From positions 1-25,055 of the forward strand of contig CAZAQS010000043.1 of the NCBI GenBank assembly GCA_964486825.1: DNA of 25,055 bases. The letters run 5' to 3'. The position numbers and the translations under genes were made by a program. The notes under the pieces are model-generated. The model saw only the letters and a list, made by a program, of their open reading frames with translations, ran no database searches and was not told the origin of the DNA. Source of the DNA: CAZAQS01 sp964486825. Its GTDB lineage: Bacteria; Chloroflexota; Anaerolineae; Anaerolineales; UBA4823. Of the stretch, positions 14,380 to 22,097 are shown piece by piece; within the stretch, counting starts at the first letter, position 1; each line of letters starts with the position of its first letter.

Positions 14380-14989
14380 ATTAAATCATGAAAATCAGCC
14401 TTTAGATCAGACGCATGATCAGCAAAGATATGGGGAGACAGAAGAGCCAACCACCAGGCGTGGTTCTGCTCAGGTCTTCCAGACGGATGGAGATGAGCAT
14501 GCGATCAACACACAAAGTATAAAAGGTATGCCTATCGTTAGCATTCAGGATGGCAAAAAGATTGGAACTGTGTCGGATGTCGTAATCGACGCGGACAAAC
14601 TCCAAGTAGCAGGCTTGATCTTGTCCAAGGGATCGTTATTCGACCGGGAAACAATAATGATCCCGGCTGAGCAAATCCAGGTGTGGGGCCAGGATGTCAT
14701 CCTGGTCCATTGGAATGAGGCAAGCAACGAACAGATGAGCATACCGGAAGGGAAACGTTGGTTGCACGCGGATGATAATCTGCGTGGGCGTTATGTTGTG
14801 AGTGTGGACGGAACAAGGATCGGCCAGATCAACGATATCACCATCCACCCATCAGGCAAGCTAATGGCCTACCAGCTTTCCCAAGTCTATATCGACGGTC
14901 CTCTACAGGAAACGAAAAGGATCAATGTCAACTCCACACACTCCCTGGGTGAGGATGTCCTCATCGTAAACTCCGTGCAAGACCTGTAG
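14369..14989 (+). CDS. PRC-barrel domain protein (two PRC repeats)
   Basis: The 206-residue soluble protein has a disordered, charged N-terminus of about 50 residues, followed by two PRC-barrel modules: IKGMPIVSIQDGKKIGTVSDVVID (about 56-125) and LRGRYVVSVDGTRIGQINDITIH (about 138-205). PRC-barrels are small beta-barrels found in photosynthetic reaction centre H subunits, RimM and many stress proteins. The exact role is unknown. ATG 14369 overlaps the protease gene by 11 nt, suggesting translational coupling; an upstream in-frame start at 14342 is less likely. Confidence 0.85.
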   Translation: MNDKLNHENQPLDQTHDQQRYGETEEPTTRRGSAQVFQTDGDEHAINTQSIKGMPIVSIQDGKKIGTVSDVVIDADKLQVAGLILSKGSLFDRETIMIPAEQIQVWGQDVILVHWNEASNEQMSIPEGKRWLHADDNLRGRYVVSVDGTRIGQINDITIHPSGKLMAYQLSQVYIDGPLQETKRINVNSTHSLGEDVLIVNSVQDL

Positions 14990-15011
14990 GGATCGTTTTA
15001 GGGAGGAACGC

Positions 15012-15794
15012 ATGCAGCTCGAGCAAAAAGTTGCTCTTGTTACCGGGGGTGGTTCTGGGATTGGGGAAGCTGCCGCTAAGTTGTTGGCTAAAGAAGGCGC
15101 ACGGGTGGGAGTACTCGGACGCACAGAATCCGAGCTACGGAAAGTGTGCCAGGATATTGAAACTATGGGGGGCAGGGCAATACCACTGGAGGCAGATATT
15201 TCCAAGCCGGACGAAATGAAAAGGGCAGTTGAGGATATTATTTCCGAGTGGGACAGGCTGGATATCGTATTTGCAAACGCAGGGATCAATGGGGTTTGGG
15301 CGCCACTCGAAGAGTTGGAACCAGATGACTGGGACCAAACCCTGGAAGTAAATCTCAAAGGAACCTACTTAACTGTTAAATACGCGCTGCCTTATCTAAA
15401 AACCCGGGGCGGTTCTGTCATCGTTACCTCATCAGTGAATGGAACACGCATGTTCAGCAATACTGGTGCAACCGCATATGCATCTTCCAAGGCCGCTCAG
15501 ATCGCTTTTACGAAGATGATTGCGGTGGAGCTAGGCGAGTACAAGGTGCGCGTGAACGTCATCTGCCCGGGCTGGATAGAGACAGAGATCGATGAGAATA
15601 CAGAGAAGAGAGGTACGGAAAACCTGGGCAAGCGAGTAGAATATCCGGAAGGAACTATTCCCCTGACGGATGGAAAGCCTGGAACCTCTGAACAGGTTGC
15701 CCAATTGGTATTGTTCCTGGCATCGGATGCATCCAACCATATCACCGGCACCGAGATATGGATCGATGGTGGACAATCCCTGCTGCAAGGGTGA
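15012..15794 (+). CDS. SDR-family NAD(P)-dependent oxidoreductase
   Basis: This 260-residue classical short-chain dehydrogenase has the cofactor motif TGGGSGIG (about 10-17), NAG (about 91-93), a catalytic Ser in VTSSVNG, YASSK with the Tyr-Lys pair (about 157-161), and the terminal GTEIWIDGG segment typical of glucose-1-dehydrogenase/3-oxoacyl reductase-like SDRs. Substrate cannot be told. GGGAGG lies 6 nt before the ATG, 22 nt after the PRC-barrel gene, so it probably ends the same transcript. No convincing terminator follows. Confidence 0.9.
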   Translation: MQLEQKVALVTGGGSGIGEAAAKLLAKEGARVGVLGRTESELRKVCQDIETMGGRAIPLEADISKPDEMKRAVEDIISEWDRLDIVFANAGINGVWAPLEELEPDDWDQTLEVNLKGTYLTVKYALPYLKTRGGSVIVTSSVNGTRMFSNTGATAYASSKAAQIAFTKMIAVELGEYKVRVNVICPGWIETEIDENTEKRGTENLGKRVEYPEGTIPLTDGKPGTSEQVAQLVLFLASDASNHITGTEIWIDGGQSLLQG

Positions 15795-16136
15795 GTTCGG
15801 CAGAGTAGAAGAGAAATAGCAAAAAATTTTGTTGAAGTTCATTCAATAAGGTTCAATAATTTCTTATGTTTCTGGCTCAAATTTTCGCTACAATAGAATC
15901 ATCCATTGGTGGAGCTTTGGATGCTCCGGTTGTATAGAAAGGGGGCCGAGGCGATACCGGGATTATGAAACTATCAATGGAGAGGATTCTATAGCCTTGC
16001 GGCGGTTTACGCTATGCCAGGGGGAGCACAAGGGCAGCCTCCGCAAGGCTATAGACTGGGGTTCAAATCGTTCATAGGGAGCATGCCTTCGCCTCCCTAA
16101 TTGAGATGAACTTTTTAAGAAACGAACGGGGATAGG
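15795..16136. other. Gene-free interval of 342 bp between converging genes
   Basis: No protein frame is credible here. The interval has an AT-rich start with a TACAAT -10-like hexamer (15889-15894), a nested-stem RNA candidate (15941-16100), and the left arm of a long inverted repeat (16117-16138). Confidence 0.7.
15941..16100 (+). ncRNA. Candidate structured RNA, three nested helices (6S-like shape)
   Basis: The inner stem is 15 bp and perfect: TCTATAGCCTTGCGG (15988-16002) with CCGCAAGGCTATAGA (16041-16055), closing a 38-nt loop that can fold further. Outside it, TATGAA (15964-15969) pairs with TTCATA (16071-16076). Outermost, GAGGCGA (15948-15954) pairs with TCGCCTC (16089-16095), with three more G-C/G-U pairs if CC bulges. 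The 3' side can instead form a local hairpin TAGGGAG/CTCCCTA (16075-16099). TACAAT at 15889 could be its -10. Closing stem, internal bubble and terminal stem recall 6S RNA, but no family could be confirmed. Strand is inferred from that promoter. Confidence 0.5.
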
Positions 16137-16164
16137 TCAAGGGACCTGTCCCCGTTCGTTTCTT
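16117..16164. repeat. 22-bp inverted repeat overlapping the LysR stop codon
   Basis: The left arm 16117-16138 (AAGAAACGAACGGGG...) and right arm 16143-16164 (GACCTGTCCCCG...) pair along 22 positions with one G-U, loop AAGG. The stop codon of the LysR gene (16137-16139 on the minus strand) lies in it. It may end both converging transcripts, but no clean T tract follows. It may instead be a dispersed palindromic repeat. Confidence 0.75.
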
Positions 16165-17168
16165 AGCGGTAGGGCCGCAGGCGAAATTCTGGAAGAACAC
16201 ATCCGGCTGGCAAGGTAACCCTCCCGGCCCGGAAAATCACCTTCCGATGGAGCACCAACCCCAACCAGCCGTCCTAGTTGTGGATACTGCCCCGCCATAT
16301 GGGATAGGAAAGCCTTTACAACCGGTTTCAAATGAACGGTATCGTTCCAGACAATCTTCAGCGTACGACGTAACCGAAAATCTTTAATAGGAAGCGCCTG
16401 CAAACGGCCACTCAATTGGTCTGGTGCTACGGCCCATTCGGGCAGGATCGTCACGCCCATACCCGAGGCGACAGCCTGTTTGATCGCCTCAGGGTTATCG
16501 AATTCGGCGATAATCCGAGGAGACACACCTTCCTGGTGAAGAAGCTTATCCACCCAGCTACGCGTATGGCTGCCACTCAACCGCGTGATGAAGGGCACAC
16601 CATCCAGGGCCTCCAGCGAAATATCTGTCTGCCCCCACCATGGGTGGCCCGCTCCGATAACGACGAATAACTCTATCTCTTGCAATACAAGCATTTCTAA
16701 GGGCGGCTCTACGACGAGCTCACCCTCCACAAAACCCACATCTAGCTTCTCAGCCAACAAGTCGCTTGCTATCTTGGCGGTGGTAGCAGTGGATACGATA
16801 GTTGCCAGGTTTGGGTATAGCTTCTGAAAACCTTGTATCCAGCCTGGAACCCAATAGACGCCAGCTCCCGGTGTTGCCCCAATCATTACCTGACCGCTTG
16901 CCAGGCCGTCCAGGTTGGCCACAGCACTTTCCGCATCAGCCACCATGCGCAAGATGCAGCGTGTGTAATCCAAGAGCACCTCCCCGGCTGCGGTCAGGGT
17001 AACCCCACGAAAACCACGCTTAAACAGCTGGGTTTCAAGGCCGGCTTCTAAATCCCGGATATGCTGGCTGACGGCCGGCTGGGTAAGCATCAATCGCTCA
17101 GCGGCCTGGCTGAAGCTACCAACCATGGCAACGGTGTTGAAGATCTCTAACTTGTAAAGACTGAGCAC
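16137..17168 (-). CDS. LysR-family transcriptional regulator
   Basis: The 343-residue protein has an N-terminal winged HTH (KLEIFNTVAMVGSFSQAAERLMLTQPAVSQHIRDLEAGL split over residues 6-44), a linker helix and a LysR substrate-binding domain of two lobes (VMIGATPGAGVY onward). It is divergent from the persulfide dioxygenase operon, which it probably controls in response to a sulfur compound; a CbbR/CysL-like subgroup is plausible. GTG 17168 is preferred to GTG 17174, because GGGAGG then sits 5 nt upstream. The C-terminal 40 residues exceed the usual length of about 300; the last ones are encoded by an inverted repeat, so the end has probably been altered. Confidence 0.88.
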   Translation of the reverse strand: MLSLYKLEIFNTVAMVGSFSQAAERLMLTQPAVSQHIRDLEAGLETQLFKRGFRGVTLTAAGEVLLDYTRCILRMVADAESAVANLDGLASGQVMIGATPGAGVYWVPGWIQGFQKLYPNLATIVSTATTAKIASDLLAEKLDVGFVEGELVVEPPLEMLVLQEIELFVVIGAGHPWWGQTDISLEALDGVPFITRLSGSHTRSWVDKLLHQEGVSPRIIAEFDNPEAIKQAVASGMGVTILPEWAVAPDQLSGRLQALPIKDFRLRRTLKIVWNDTVHLKPVVKAFLSHMAGQYPQLGRLVGVGAPSEGDFPGREGYLASRMCSSRISPAALPLRNERGQVP

Positions 17169-17191
17169 GAACACCTCCCATACGAAAGACT

Positions 17192-17212
17192 CTTATATAA
17201 GGAAAAGCTTAT
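17192..17212. promoter_or_regulatory. Probable LysR operator
   Basis: CTTATATAAG (17192-17201) is a perfect palindrome. ATAAG (17197-17201), six bases and CTTAT (17208-17212) form an overlapping second dyad. Both are in the divergent region and close to the LysR start, as expected for an autoregulatory LysR binding site. Confidence 0.5.
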
Positions 17213-17235
17213 ACCTATTATAAATGAACCGCTCC

Positions 17236-17264
17236 TTGTTGGAAGGTAACCTCTCAAGTAGAAT
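17236..17264 (+). promoter_or_regulatory. Promoter of the persulfide dioxygenase operon
   Basis: TTGTTG (17236-17241), 17 bp and TAGAAT (17259-17264), with the start codon at 17309. It lies 24 bp downstream of the LysR-type dyads, so activation from there is possible. Confidence 0.45.
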
Positions 17265-17308
17265 AGCATCAAATCATACAGAAACTGTCATGATTAAGGA
17301 GAGGGAAA

Positions 17309-18703
17309 ATGTATTTACAGCAATTTTTTATCGATGGCCTCGGTTGCGCTTCCTACCTGGTTGGATGTGAGGCAAAAGGGGTGGGGGCCGTTGTAGACCC
17401 GGATCGCGAAATCAGTAAATATATCCATGCGGCAGCATCCCGCGGATTGAAGATTACACATATAATCGAAACTCACCTTCACGCCGACCATGTCTCGGGA
17501 AATACCGACCTGAGCCAACGTACCGGTGCGGACATTTACCTGCACGAGGATGCTGGGGCAGCGTTCCCCCATAAGACCCTGCAAGAGGGTGACGTATTTA
17601 AGCTGGGCAATCTCAACCTGCACGTACGGCATACCCCTGGTCACACTCCGGAGAGCATCACCTTGCTGGTTAGCGACACGACTCGCTCCGAACAGCCCTG
17701 GCTGGCGCTGACCGGCGATACGCTGTTTGTTGGAGATGCCGGACGACCGGACCTGGTAGGGGTGGAAGCAGCTCAGCAGCTGGCTGGACAGATGCACGAA
17801 AGCCTGTTCAAGAAAATCGTGCCTTTGGATGACAGCTTAATGATCTACCCTGGTCATGGAGCCGGGTCGCTCTGCGGGAAATCTATTGGATCGATGCGCT
17901 CTACCACACTCGGATATGAGAAGAGAACAAATCCAGCGCTGGCGCCAAGAGAAAAGGACGAGTTTGTACAGTTTGCAACCAGCAACCTGCCCGAACAGCC
18001 GGGCAACCACAAGCGGATAAAATCGATCAACAGGGAAGGCCCCAAACCCCTGGGCGAAATAAAGCTGAAACCTTTATCGATCGACGAGTCGATCCCGCAT
18101 TTCCGGCGCGGTGCAGCAATGCTGGATACCCGGCCAAAGCACGCTTTCGTCGAAAAGCATGTCCCTGGCGCGGTACACCTGGAAGCAGACGAGCAGCTGA
18201 GCAATAAGATCGGTTTCATCCTGCCACCCGAGTTGCCCATCGTTCTGGTAGTGGAAAATGAAGAAGCCTACCGCCAGGTCGTATATAGCCTGGCGCGGGT
18301 AGGGTATGACCAGGAAGTAGCTGGTTACCTTGCAAACAGCCTGGAAGAGTGGGAGGCTAGAGGCCTTCCCGTTACCAGCGGGGATATCGAGGATATCAAC
18401 GTTGAGCAGTTAGATGACTTGCTGAAAAACACGAACGGTAGCAAGCCTGTCATCCTGGACGTGCGAGAACCGTGGGAGTACCAGCAAGGACATATCCCCG
18501 GCGCCATCCTGGCGCCCCTGGGCAGCTTGAGCTCCCGGATTGTGGAGCTGGACACGAGCCGACCAGTAGCCGTCGTATGCGCAACAGGCAACCGCAGCCA
18601 ATCTGCTACTGCTTTATTGGGCCAGAAGAAATTCGAAAAAATCTACAACGTGCTCGGCGGCACAATGGCCTGGATGCAACAAGGCCTTCCGTTAGAACGC
18701 TAA
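17309..18703 (+). CDS. Persulfide dioxygenase-rhodanese fusion (MBL-fold, CstB-like)
   Basis: This is a 464-residue three-domain protein. The metallo-beta-lactamase domain (1-245) has the iron-binding set HLHADH (His56, His58, Asp60, His61), HTPGHTPES, LTGDTLFVGDAGRPDL and YPGHG, as in ETHE1-type persulfide dioxygenases. The first rhodanese homology domain (about 250-360) lacks the active-site cysteine (VVENEE in its place). The second (about 370-464) is active-type, with Cys424 in VCATGNRS. This order matches staphylococcal CstB, which oxidises low-molecular-weight persulfides and releases thiosulfate. It heads an operon with a rhodanese and a TauE/SafE exporter. GGAGAGGG precedes the ATG. 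Confidence 0.93.
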   Translation: MYLQQFFIDGLGCASYLVGCEAKGVGAVVDPDREISKYIHAAASRGLKITHIIETHLHADHVSGNTDLSQRTGADIYLHEDAGAAFPHKTLQEGDVFKLGNLNLHVRHTPGHTPESITLLVSDTTRSEQPWLALTGDTLFVGDAGRPDLVGVEAAQQLAGQMHESLFKKIVPLDDSLMIYPGHGAGSLCGKSIGSMRSTTLGYEKRTNPALAPREKDEFVQFATSNLPEQPGNHKRIKSINREGPKPLGEIKLKPLSIDESIPHFRRGAAMLDTRPKHAFVEKHVPGAVHLEADEQLSNKIGFILPPELPIVLVVENEEAYRQVVYSLARVGYDQEVAGYLANSLEEWEARGLPVTSGDIEDINVEQLDDLLKNTNGSKPVILDVREPWEYQQGHIPGAILAPLGSLSSRIVELDTSRPVAVVCATGNRSQSATALLGQKKFEKIYNVLGGTMAWMQQGLPLER

Positions 18704-18742
18704 ATCAACCACGGAAAGTATCTTTACTAAAGAGGAGACATA

Positions 18743-19096
18743 ATGAACCTGTTCTCTCAATTCTTCAACGCGGGTAATTCTCAAATTGACGCTGTCCAAG
18801 CCCAAATAAGGCTAAACAAGAGTCCGAAACCTTTACTATTGGACGTCAGGCAGCCGGAAGAATATAAAAATAGGCATATCCCGGGCTCCAAACTGATACC
18901 CTTAGGAGAGTTAGGGAAGCGGATCAAGGAGCTGCCTGGTAACCGAGAAATTATCTGCATCTGCCGGTCAGGAAACCGTAGTCGCTCGGCTACACAGCAA
19001 CTGATCGCAGCGGGATATAAGGCCAGCAATCTAAAAGGGGGAATGATCAGCTGGTCTCGGCACGGGTTACCGGTAAGAAAGGGCAACCCGCGCTAA
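18743..19096 (+). CDS. Single-domain rhodanese (sulfurtransferase)
   Basis: The 117-residue rhodanese has the loop CRSGNRS with Cys74 as probable persulfide carrier, and the usual LLDVRQPEEYKNRHIPGS and LKGGMISW motifs. It would move sulfane sulfur between the upstream persulfide dioxygenase and other acceptors. It starts 39 nt after that gene behind GAGGAG, and its TAA overlaps the ATG of the exporter by one base (TAATG), pointing to translational coupling. Confidence 0.92.
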   Translation: MNLFSQFFNAGNSQIDAVQAQIRLNKSPKPLLLDVRQPEEYKNRHIPGSKLIPLGELGKRIKELPGNREIICICRSGNRSRSATQQLIAAGYKASNLKGGMISWSRHGLPVRKGNPR

Positions 19097-19931
19097 TGCC
19101 AGATCTTCCGCTCTCCCTGGCGCTAGGTTTTGGCATTGGGGTATCTCTAGGCCTCCTGGGGGGAGGAGGCTCTATCCTAACCGTCCCAGCGCTGGTATAT
19201 ATTATCGGCCAGACTCCCCAAGCAGCGGTAACGACCTCCCTGGCGATTGTCGGCGCCAACAGCGCATTGGGAGCTTATTTCCATAATACCCAGGGCAGTC
19301 TGAACTGGAAAATAGCGCTGGTTTTCGGGGGAGCGGGGATGGGGGTGGCCTACCTGGCGGCCGGTCTTTCGGGTCTGTTCCCACCAGCCGCTTTGCTGGT
19401 GCTGTTCGCCGTACTGATGATTGTTATCAGTTTGATCATGCTCTTGCAACGCAAGGGAGTTGAGCAACAAGACAAACAAGCCAGATGGCCGGTGGTCATC
19501 GTTACAGGGGCTGGTGTAGGACTTTTGACCGGCGTCTTGGGCGTTGGAGGGGGATTTTTGATCGTCCCTGTTTTGGTCATGCTGGTCGGGCTACCAATGT
19601 ACCAGGCGGTTGGGACTTCTCTCGTCATCATCGCCGCCAACAGCGTTGCAGGCTTCATTGGACACCTGGGGACGAGCTTGCTTGATCTGTCACTGACGCT
19701 GGTCTTTGTCGCAAGCCCCGGCGAATGTTCCTGCCCCGCGGCTTTCGACAAAGACCAGCTTCACTGTCAGATCCAGCCAGATCGTCNNNNNNNNNNAGCG
19801 GCCTGGCAGGAACATTCGCCGGAGCTCGCCTGGCGAAGCGCATTCCAGCGCAGCTGCTCAGGCAAATCTTCGCCGTCTTTGTCCTGGGGCTTGCCATCTA
19901 CCTACTGGCAGACAACCTTCCCAAACTTTAA
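19096..19931 (+). pseudogene. TauE/SafE (TSUP) sulfite/sulfur-compound exporter, broken by an assembly chimera
   Basis: The N-terminal 206 codons read as a TSUP permease, with GLLGGGGSILTVPAL and, in the second half, GVLGVGGGFLIVPVL, the two family repeats. Between 19714 and 19796 the sequence contains 73 bases of apparent inverted material and 10 Ns. Beyond it, from 19797, the true C-terminus resumes in another frame (SGLAGTFAGARLAK...) to TAA 19929-19931. Joining GCA at 19711-19713 to AGC at 19797 restores a continuous 250-residue protein, the normal family size. The gene is therefore probably intact in the organism. As written, a false C-terminus runs on to 19965. Likely role: export of sulfite or a related anion in the persulfide operon. 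Confidence 0.85.
19714..19796. other. Inverted chimeric insert with 10-N gap
   Basis: The reverse complement of 19714-19774 matches the joined flanks. 19746-19773 matches 19684-19711 inverted (25 of 28), and about 19714-19743 matches 19797-19826 inverted (26 of 30). The Ns are 19787-19796. The mismatches suggest the inverted piece came from a related strain's read or contig. A scaffolding or local assembly error is the best explanation. Confidence 0.8.
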
Positions 19932-19939
19932 TGCACAAC

Positions 19940-21820
19940 TTACTTCTTTAGAGCAACTTGCATAAGCTGCTGGATGCGAGGGATCATGCCGGCCGGATCC
20001 GGATGCAAGCCTTCGATCAGCAAAGCGCTTTCATAAATCTGCTCAATGATCAGCTGGCTTAACTCCTCCTTTGGTGGTATGTCTTTAAGGTGAAGCAGGA
20101 TTGGGTGGCGCGGGTTAAGCTCCAGGATCTTTGCTGGAACTTCAAAGTCACGGTCCATCATCCGGTAGACACGCTGCATTTCCTGGTTGAGGACGCCTTC
20201 AGGATCCACCAACCTGGCAACAGAGTCCGAGAGACGGCTGCTTGATTTTACGGCGGATACACGTTCTCCCAACTGTTCCTGGAAGCGTTGCGCCAGGACC
20301 TCAAAGTCATCACCGGAAATAGCGGGGCTGTCCTCGGCCTGCTCCTCTTTTGCCTTTTCAGGCAACTCAAGGTCTGCAGCGGATACATTCTGAAACTTAA
20401 AGCCCTCGTAGGTGGCCAGACCCAACGCCATGAAAGAGTCGATGGGATCGGTGAACATAATGACATCATAACCCTCCCTCTTGAAGTAATCCAGGTGGGG
20501 GCTGCGTTGGATCGAGCGAGCATCATCACCAAGCAGGAAGTAAAGGGCCTTTTGACCGGGTTTCATGCCGCCTACGTAATCGTCGAGAGATGTCCATTTA
20601 TCTGTATGCCGGATGGTGCGGAAACGCAGAAGCGGGAATAGCTTTTCACGCTCCGCATGATCGGTAGCGATACCTTCTTTGATATATCTTCCGAATTCCT
20701 CCCAGAAACGCTCGAACGATTCTGGTTTCTTCTTGGCCGAGTCCTTTAATGCATTTAGGAGTTGCCCGGTAAGTATTTTTTTCAATCGAGCCATCACTGC
20801 ATTAGATTGGATAGCTTCTCGAGACACATTCAAAGGCAGGTCTTCAGAATCAACCACTCCCTGCACAAAACGCAAGTACTCTGGAAGCAATTCCTTGGTG
20901 TATTCCTGGATCAGGACCTTGCGAGAGTAAAGCTTAATTCCGTCTTCCTTCCTCAGAGAGAAGATCCCGCGCTCCGATCTAGGTGGAACGTAGAGAATGG
21001 AGTATACCTGCACAGGAGCGTCCGTAATTACATGCAGATGGAGGAGGGGTTCTTCTGTTTCGAGGGTGTATTGTTTGTAGAAATCTTTGTATTGCTCCTC
21101 TGTGACTTCGCGGGGAGCAGTTCGCCAAAGAGCCGTTTGACGGTTTACCTGGTCTTTAGACTCATTCAGATAAATTGGGAAAGCCACATAATCAGAATGT
21201 TTGCGGATAATTTCGCCTAAGCGATGCTCCTGGCTGAACTCAGAGGCATCCTCTTTGAGCTTGATCTGGATCGTTGTGCCGCGATTATTTTTTTCAGCAG
21301 GACTTAAGGTGAAAGTCTCTTCCCCGGTAGCATACCATTCTGTCGCTTGAGCCTGGGGCTGAAACGAGCGGGAAGTGACTCGCACCCATTCAGCCACCAT
21401 GAAGACCGAGTAGAAACCCACGCCAAATTGTCCAATGACATCTGAGAGTTTAGCATCCTTGTCTTTAGCAGCCTCCAGGAAGGCACTTACGCCGGAGTGG
21501 GCGATAGTCCCCAGGTTTTCGACCAGCTCCTCTTGGGTCATGCCGATGCCGGTATCATGGATTGTGAGAAGCCGCTCGTTTGAGTCTGCTTGAATGTGTA
21601 TTGCAAGCTCTGCATCCGGATCGAGCACATCCCTGTTGGTTAGTATTTCAAAGCGCATGCGGTTTAAGGCATCCGAAGCATTCGAAACCAGCTCGCGTAA
21701 GAAAATTTCCCTTTCTGTATAAAGAGAGTGCACCAGGATATTCAAGAGCTGGCGAATTTCTGCTTTAAAGGGGATAGCGGCCGGTTCTGAAACTGCTGTA
21801 TTTTCGACTTGGTCACTCAT
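19940..21820 (-). CDS. htpG: HtpG, Hsp90-family molecular chaperone
   Basis: The 626-residue full-length bacterial Hsp90 has an N-terminal GHKL ATPase with EIFLRELVSNASDAL, DTGIGM and GQFGVGFYSVF. The middle domain carries the usual GVVDSEDLPLNVSREAIQ and a catalytic-loop arginine region, and the C-terminal dimerisation domain ends near residue 626. It remodels client proteins with DnaK. GGAGGG precedes the ATG on the minus strand. It converges with the exporter gene (8 bp between) and is divergent from two small heat-shock genes, so the 277-bp region between them probably carries shared heat-shock control. Confidence 0.97.
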   Translation of the reverse strand: MSDQVENTAVSEPAAIPFKAEIRQLLNILVHSLYTEREIFLRELVSNASDALNRMRFEILTNRDVLDPDAELAIHIQADSNERLLTIHDTGIGMTQEELVENLGTIAHSGVSAFLEAAKDKDAKLSDVIGQFGVGFYSVFMVAEWVRVTSRSFQPQAQATEWYATGEETFTLSPAEKNNRGTTIQIKLKEDASEFSQEHRLGEIIRKHSDYVAFPIYLNESKDQVNRQTALWRTAPREVTEEQYKDFYKQYTLETEEPLLHLHVITDAPVQVYSILYVPPRSERGIFSLRKEDGIKLYSRKVLIQEYTKELLPEYLRFVQGVVDSEDLPLNVSREAIQSNAVMARLKKILTGQLLNALKDSAKKKPESFERFWEEFGRYIKEGIATDHAEREKLFPLLRFRTIRHTDKWTSLDDYVGGMKPGQKALYFLLGDDARSIQRSPHLDYFKREGYDVIMFTDPIDSFMALGLATYEGFKFQNVSAADLELPEKAKEEQAEDSPAISGDDFEVLAQRFQEQLGERVSAVKSSSRLSDSVARLVDPEGVLNQEMQRVYRMMDRDFEVPAKILELNPRHPILLHLKDIPPKEELSQLIIEQIYESALLIEGLHPDPAGMIPRIQQLMQVALKK

Positions 21821-22097
21821 ATCTACCCTCCGATGAACCTTGATTTTACGGTATATTTTTACCGCAAGAGTGTTAAAAGAACGTTAGATCAAAACAGTTT
21901 ATAGCACAAAACAGAGTGCTTTGTTTTTATGGATCAAGGCATTTACTCTCTGCCATTTTAGAATTAACATCCTTCTTACAAACCACTTGCGTTTTTCTTA
22001 TCTCTTGCGCTTATGATGATGATGCGTTGAACGAAAAACAGCATTGAGCTAGAAGCTATATGAATAAGTTAGTATATCCTATGATGAGGAGGAAAAA
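21821..22097. promoter_or_regulatory. Divergent heat-shock control region (htpG / hsp20)
   Basis: Two dyads are visible. CGGTA-6-TACCG lies around 21849-21864, close to htpG. AGCAC (21903-21907) with GTGCT (21916-21920) are 8 bp apart. The second resembles halves of the CIRCE operator (TTAGCACTC-N9-GAGTGCTAA), but its spacing is too short to call it CIRCE. On the hsp20 side, TTGCG occurs twice (about 21988 and 22004). No promoter is certain. GAGGAGG stands before the hsp20 ATG. Confidence 0.35.

Noticed and set aside
15990..16055. Signal recognition particle RNA (pieces such as GCCAGG and GGCAGC in the loop)
   Set aside because: The conserved GGAA-type tetraloop and the asymmetric loop of the S domain are missing.
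16058..16072. tRNA-like T-loop GGGGTTCAAATC
   Set aside because: The flanking bases do not form a T stem, and no acceptor, D or anticodon arm is present. The bases fit better in the nested-helix RNA candidate.
16091..16124. A fifth promoter copy suggested by TCCCTAATTG
   Set aside because: No -10 hexamer at the expected distance (GAACGG stands there) and no gene follows on the plus strand. The CCTCCCTA belongs to the RNA helix.
19725..19965. Separate small genes around the N gap
   Set aside because: These frames arise from the inverted chimera. The only real coding content is the split exporter C-terminus (19797-19931).
21903..21920. CIRCE element
   Set aside because: Only five bases of each half-site, with 8 bp between AGCAC and GTGCT where CIRCE has 13. 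Kept only as a generic dyad.
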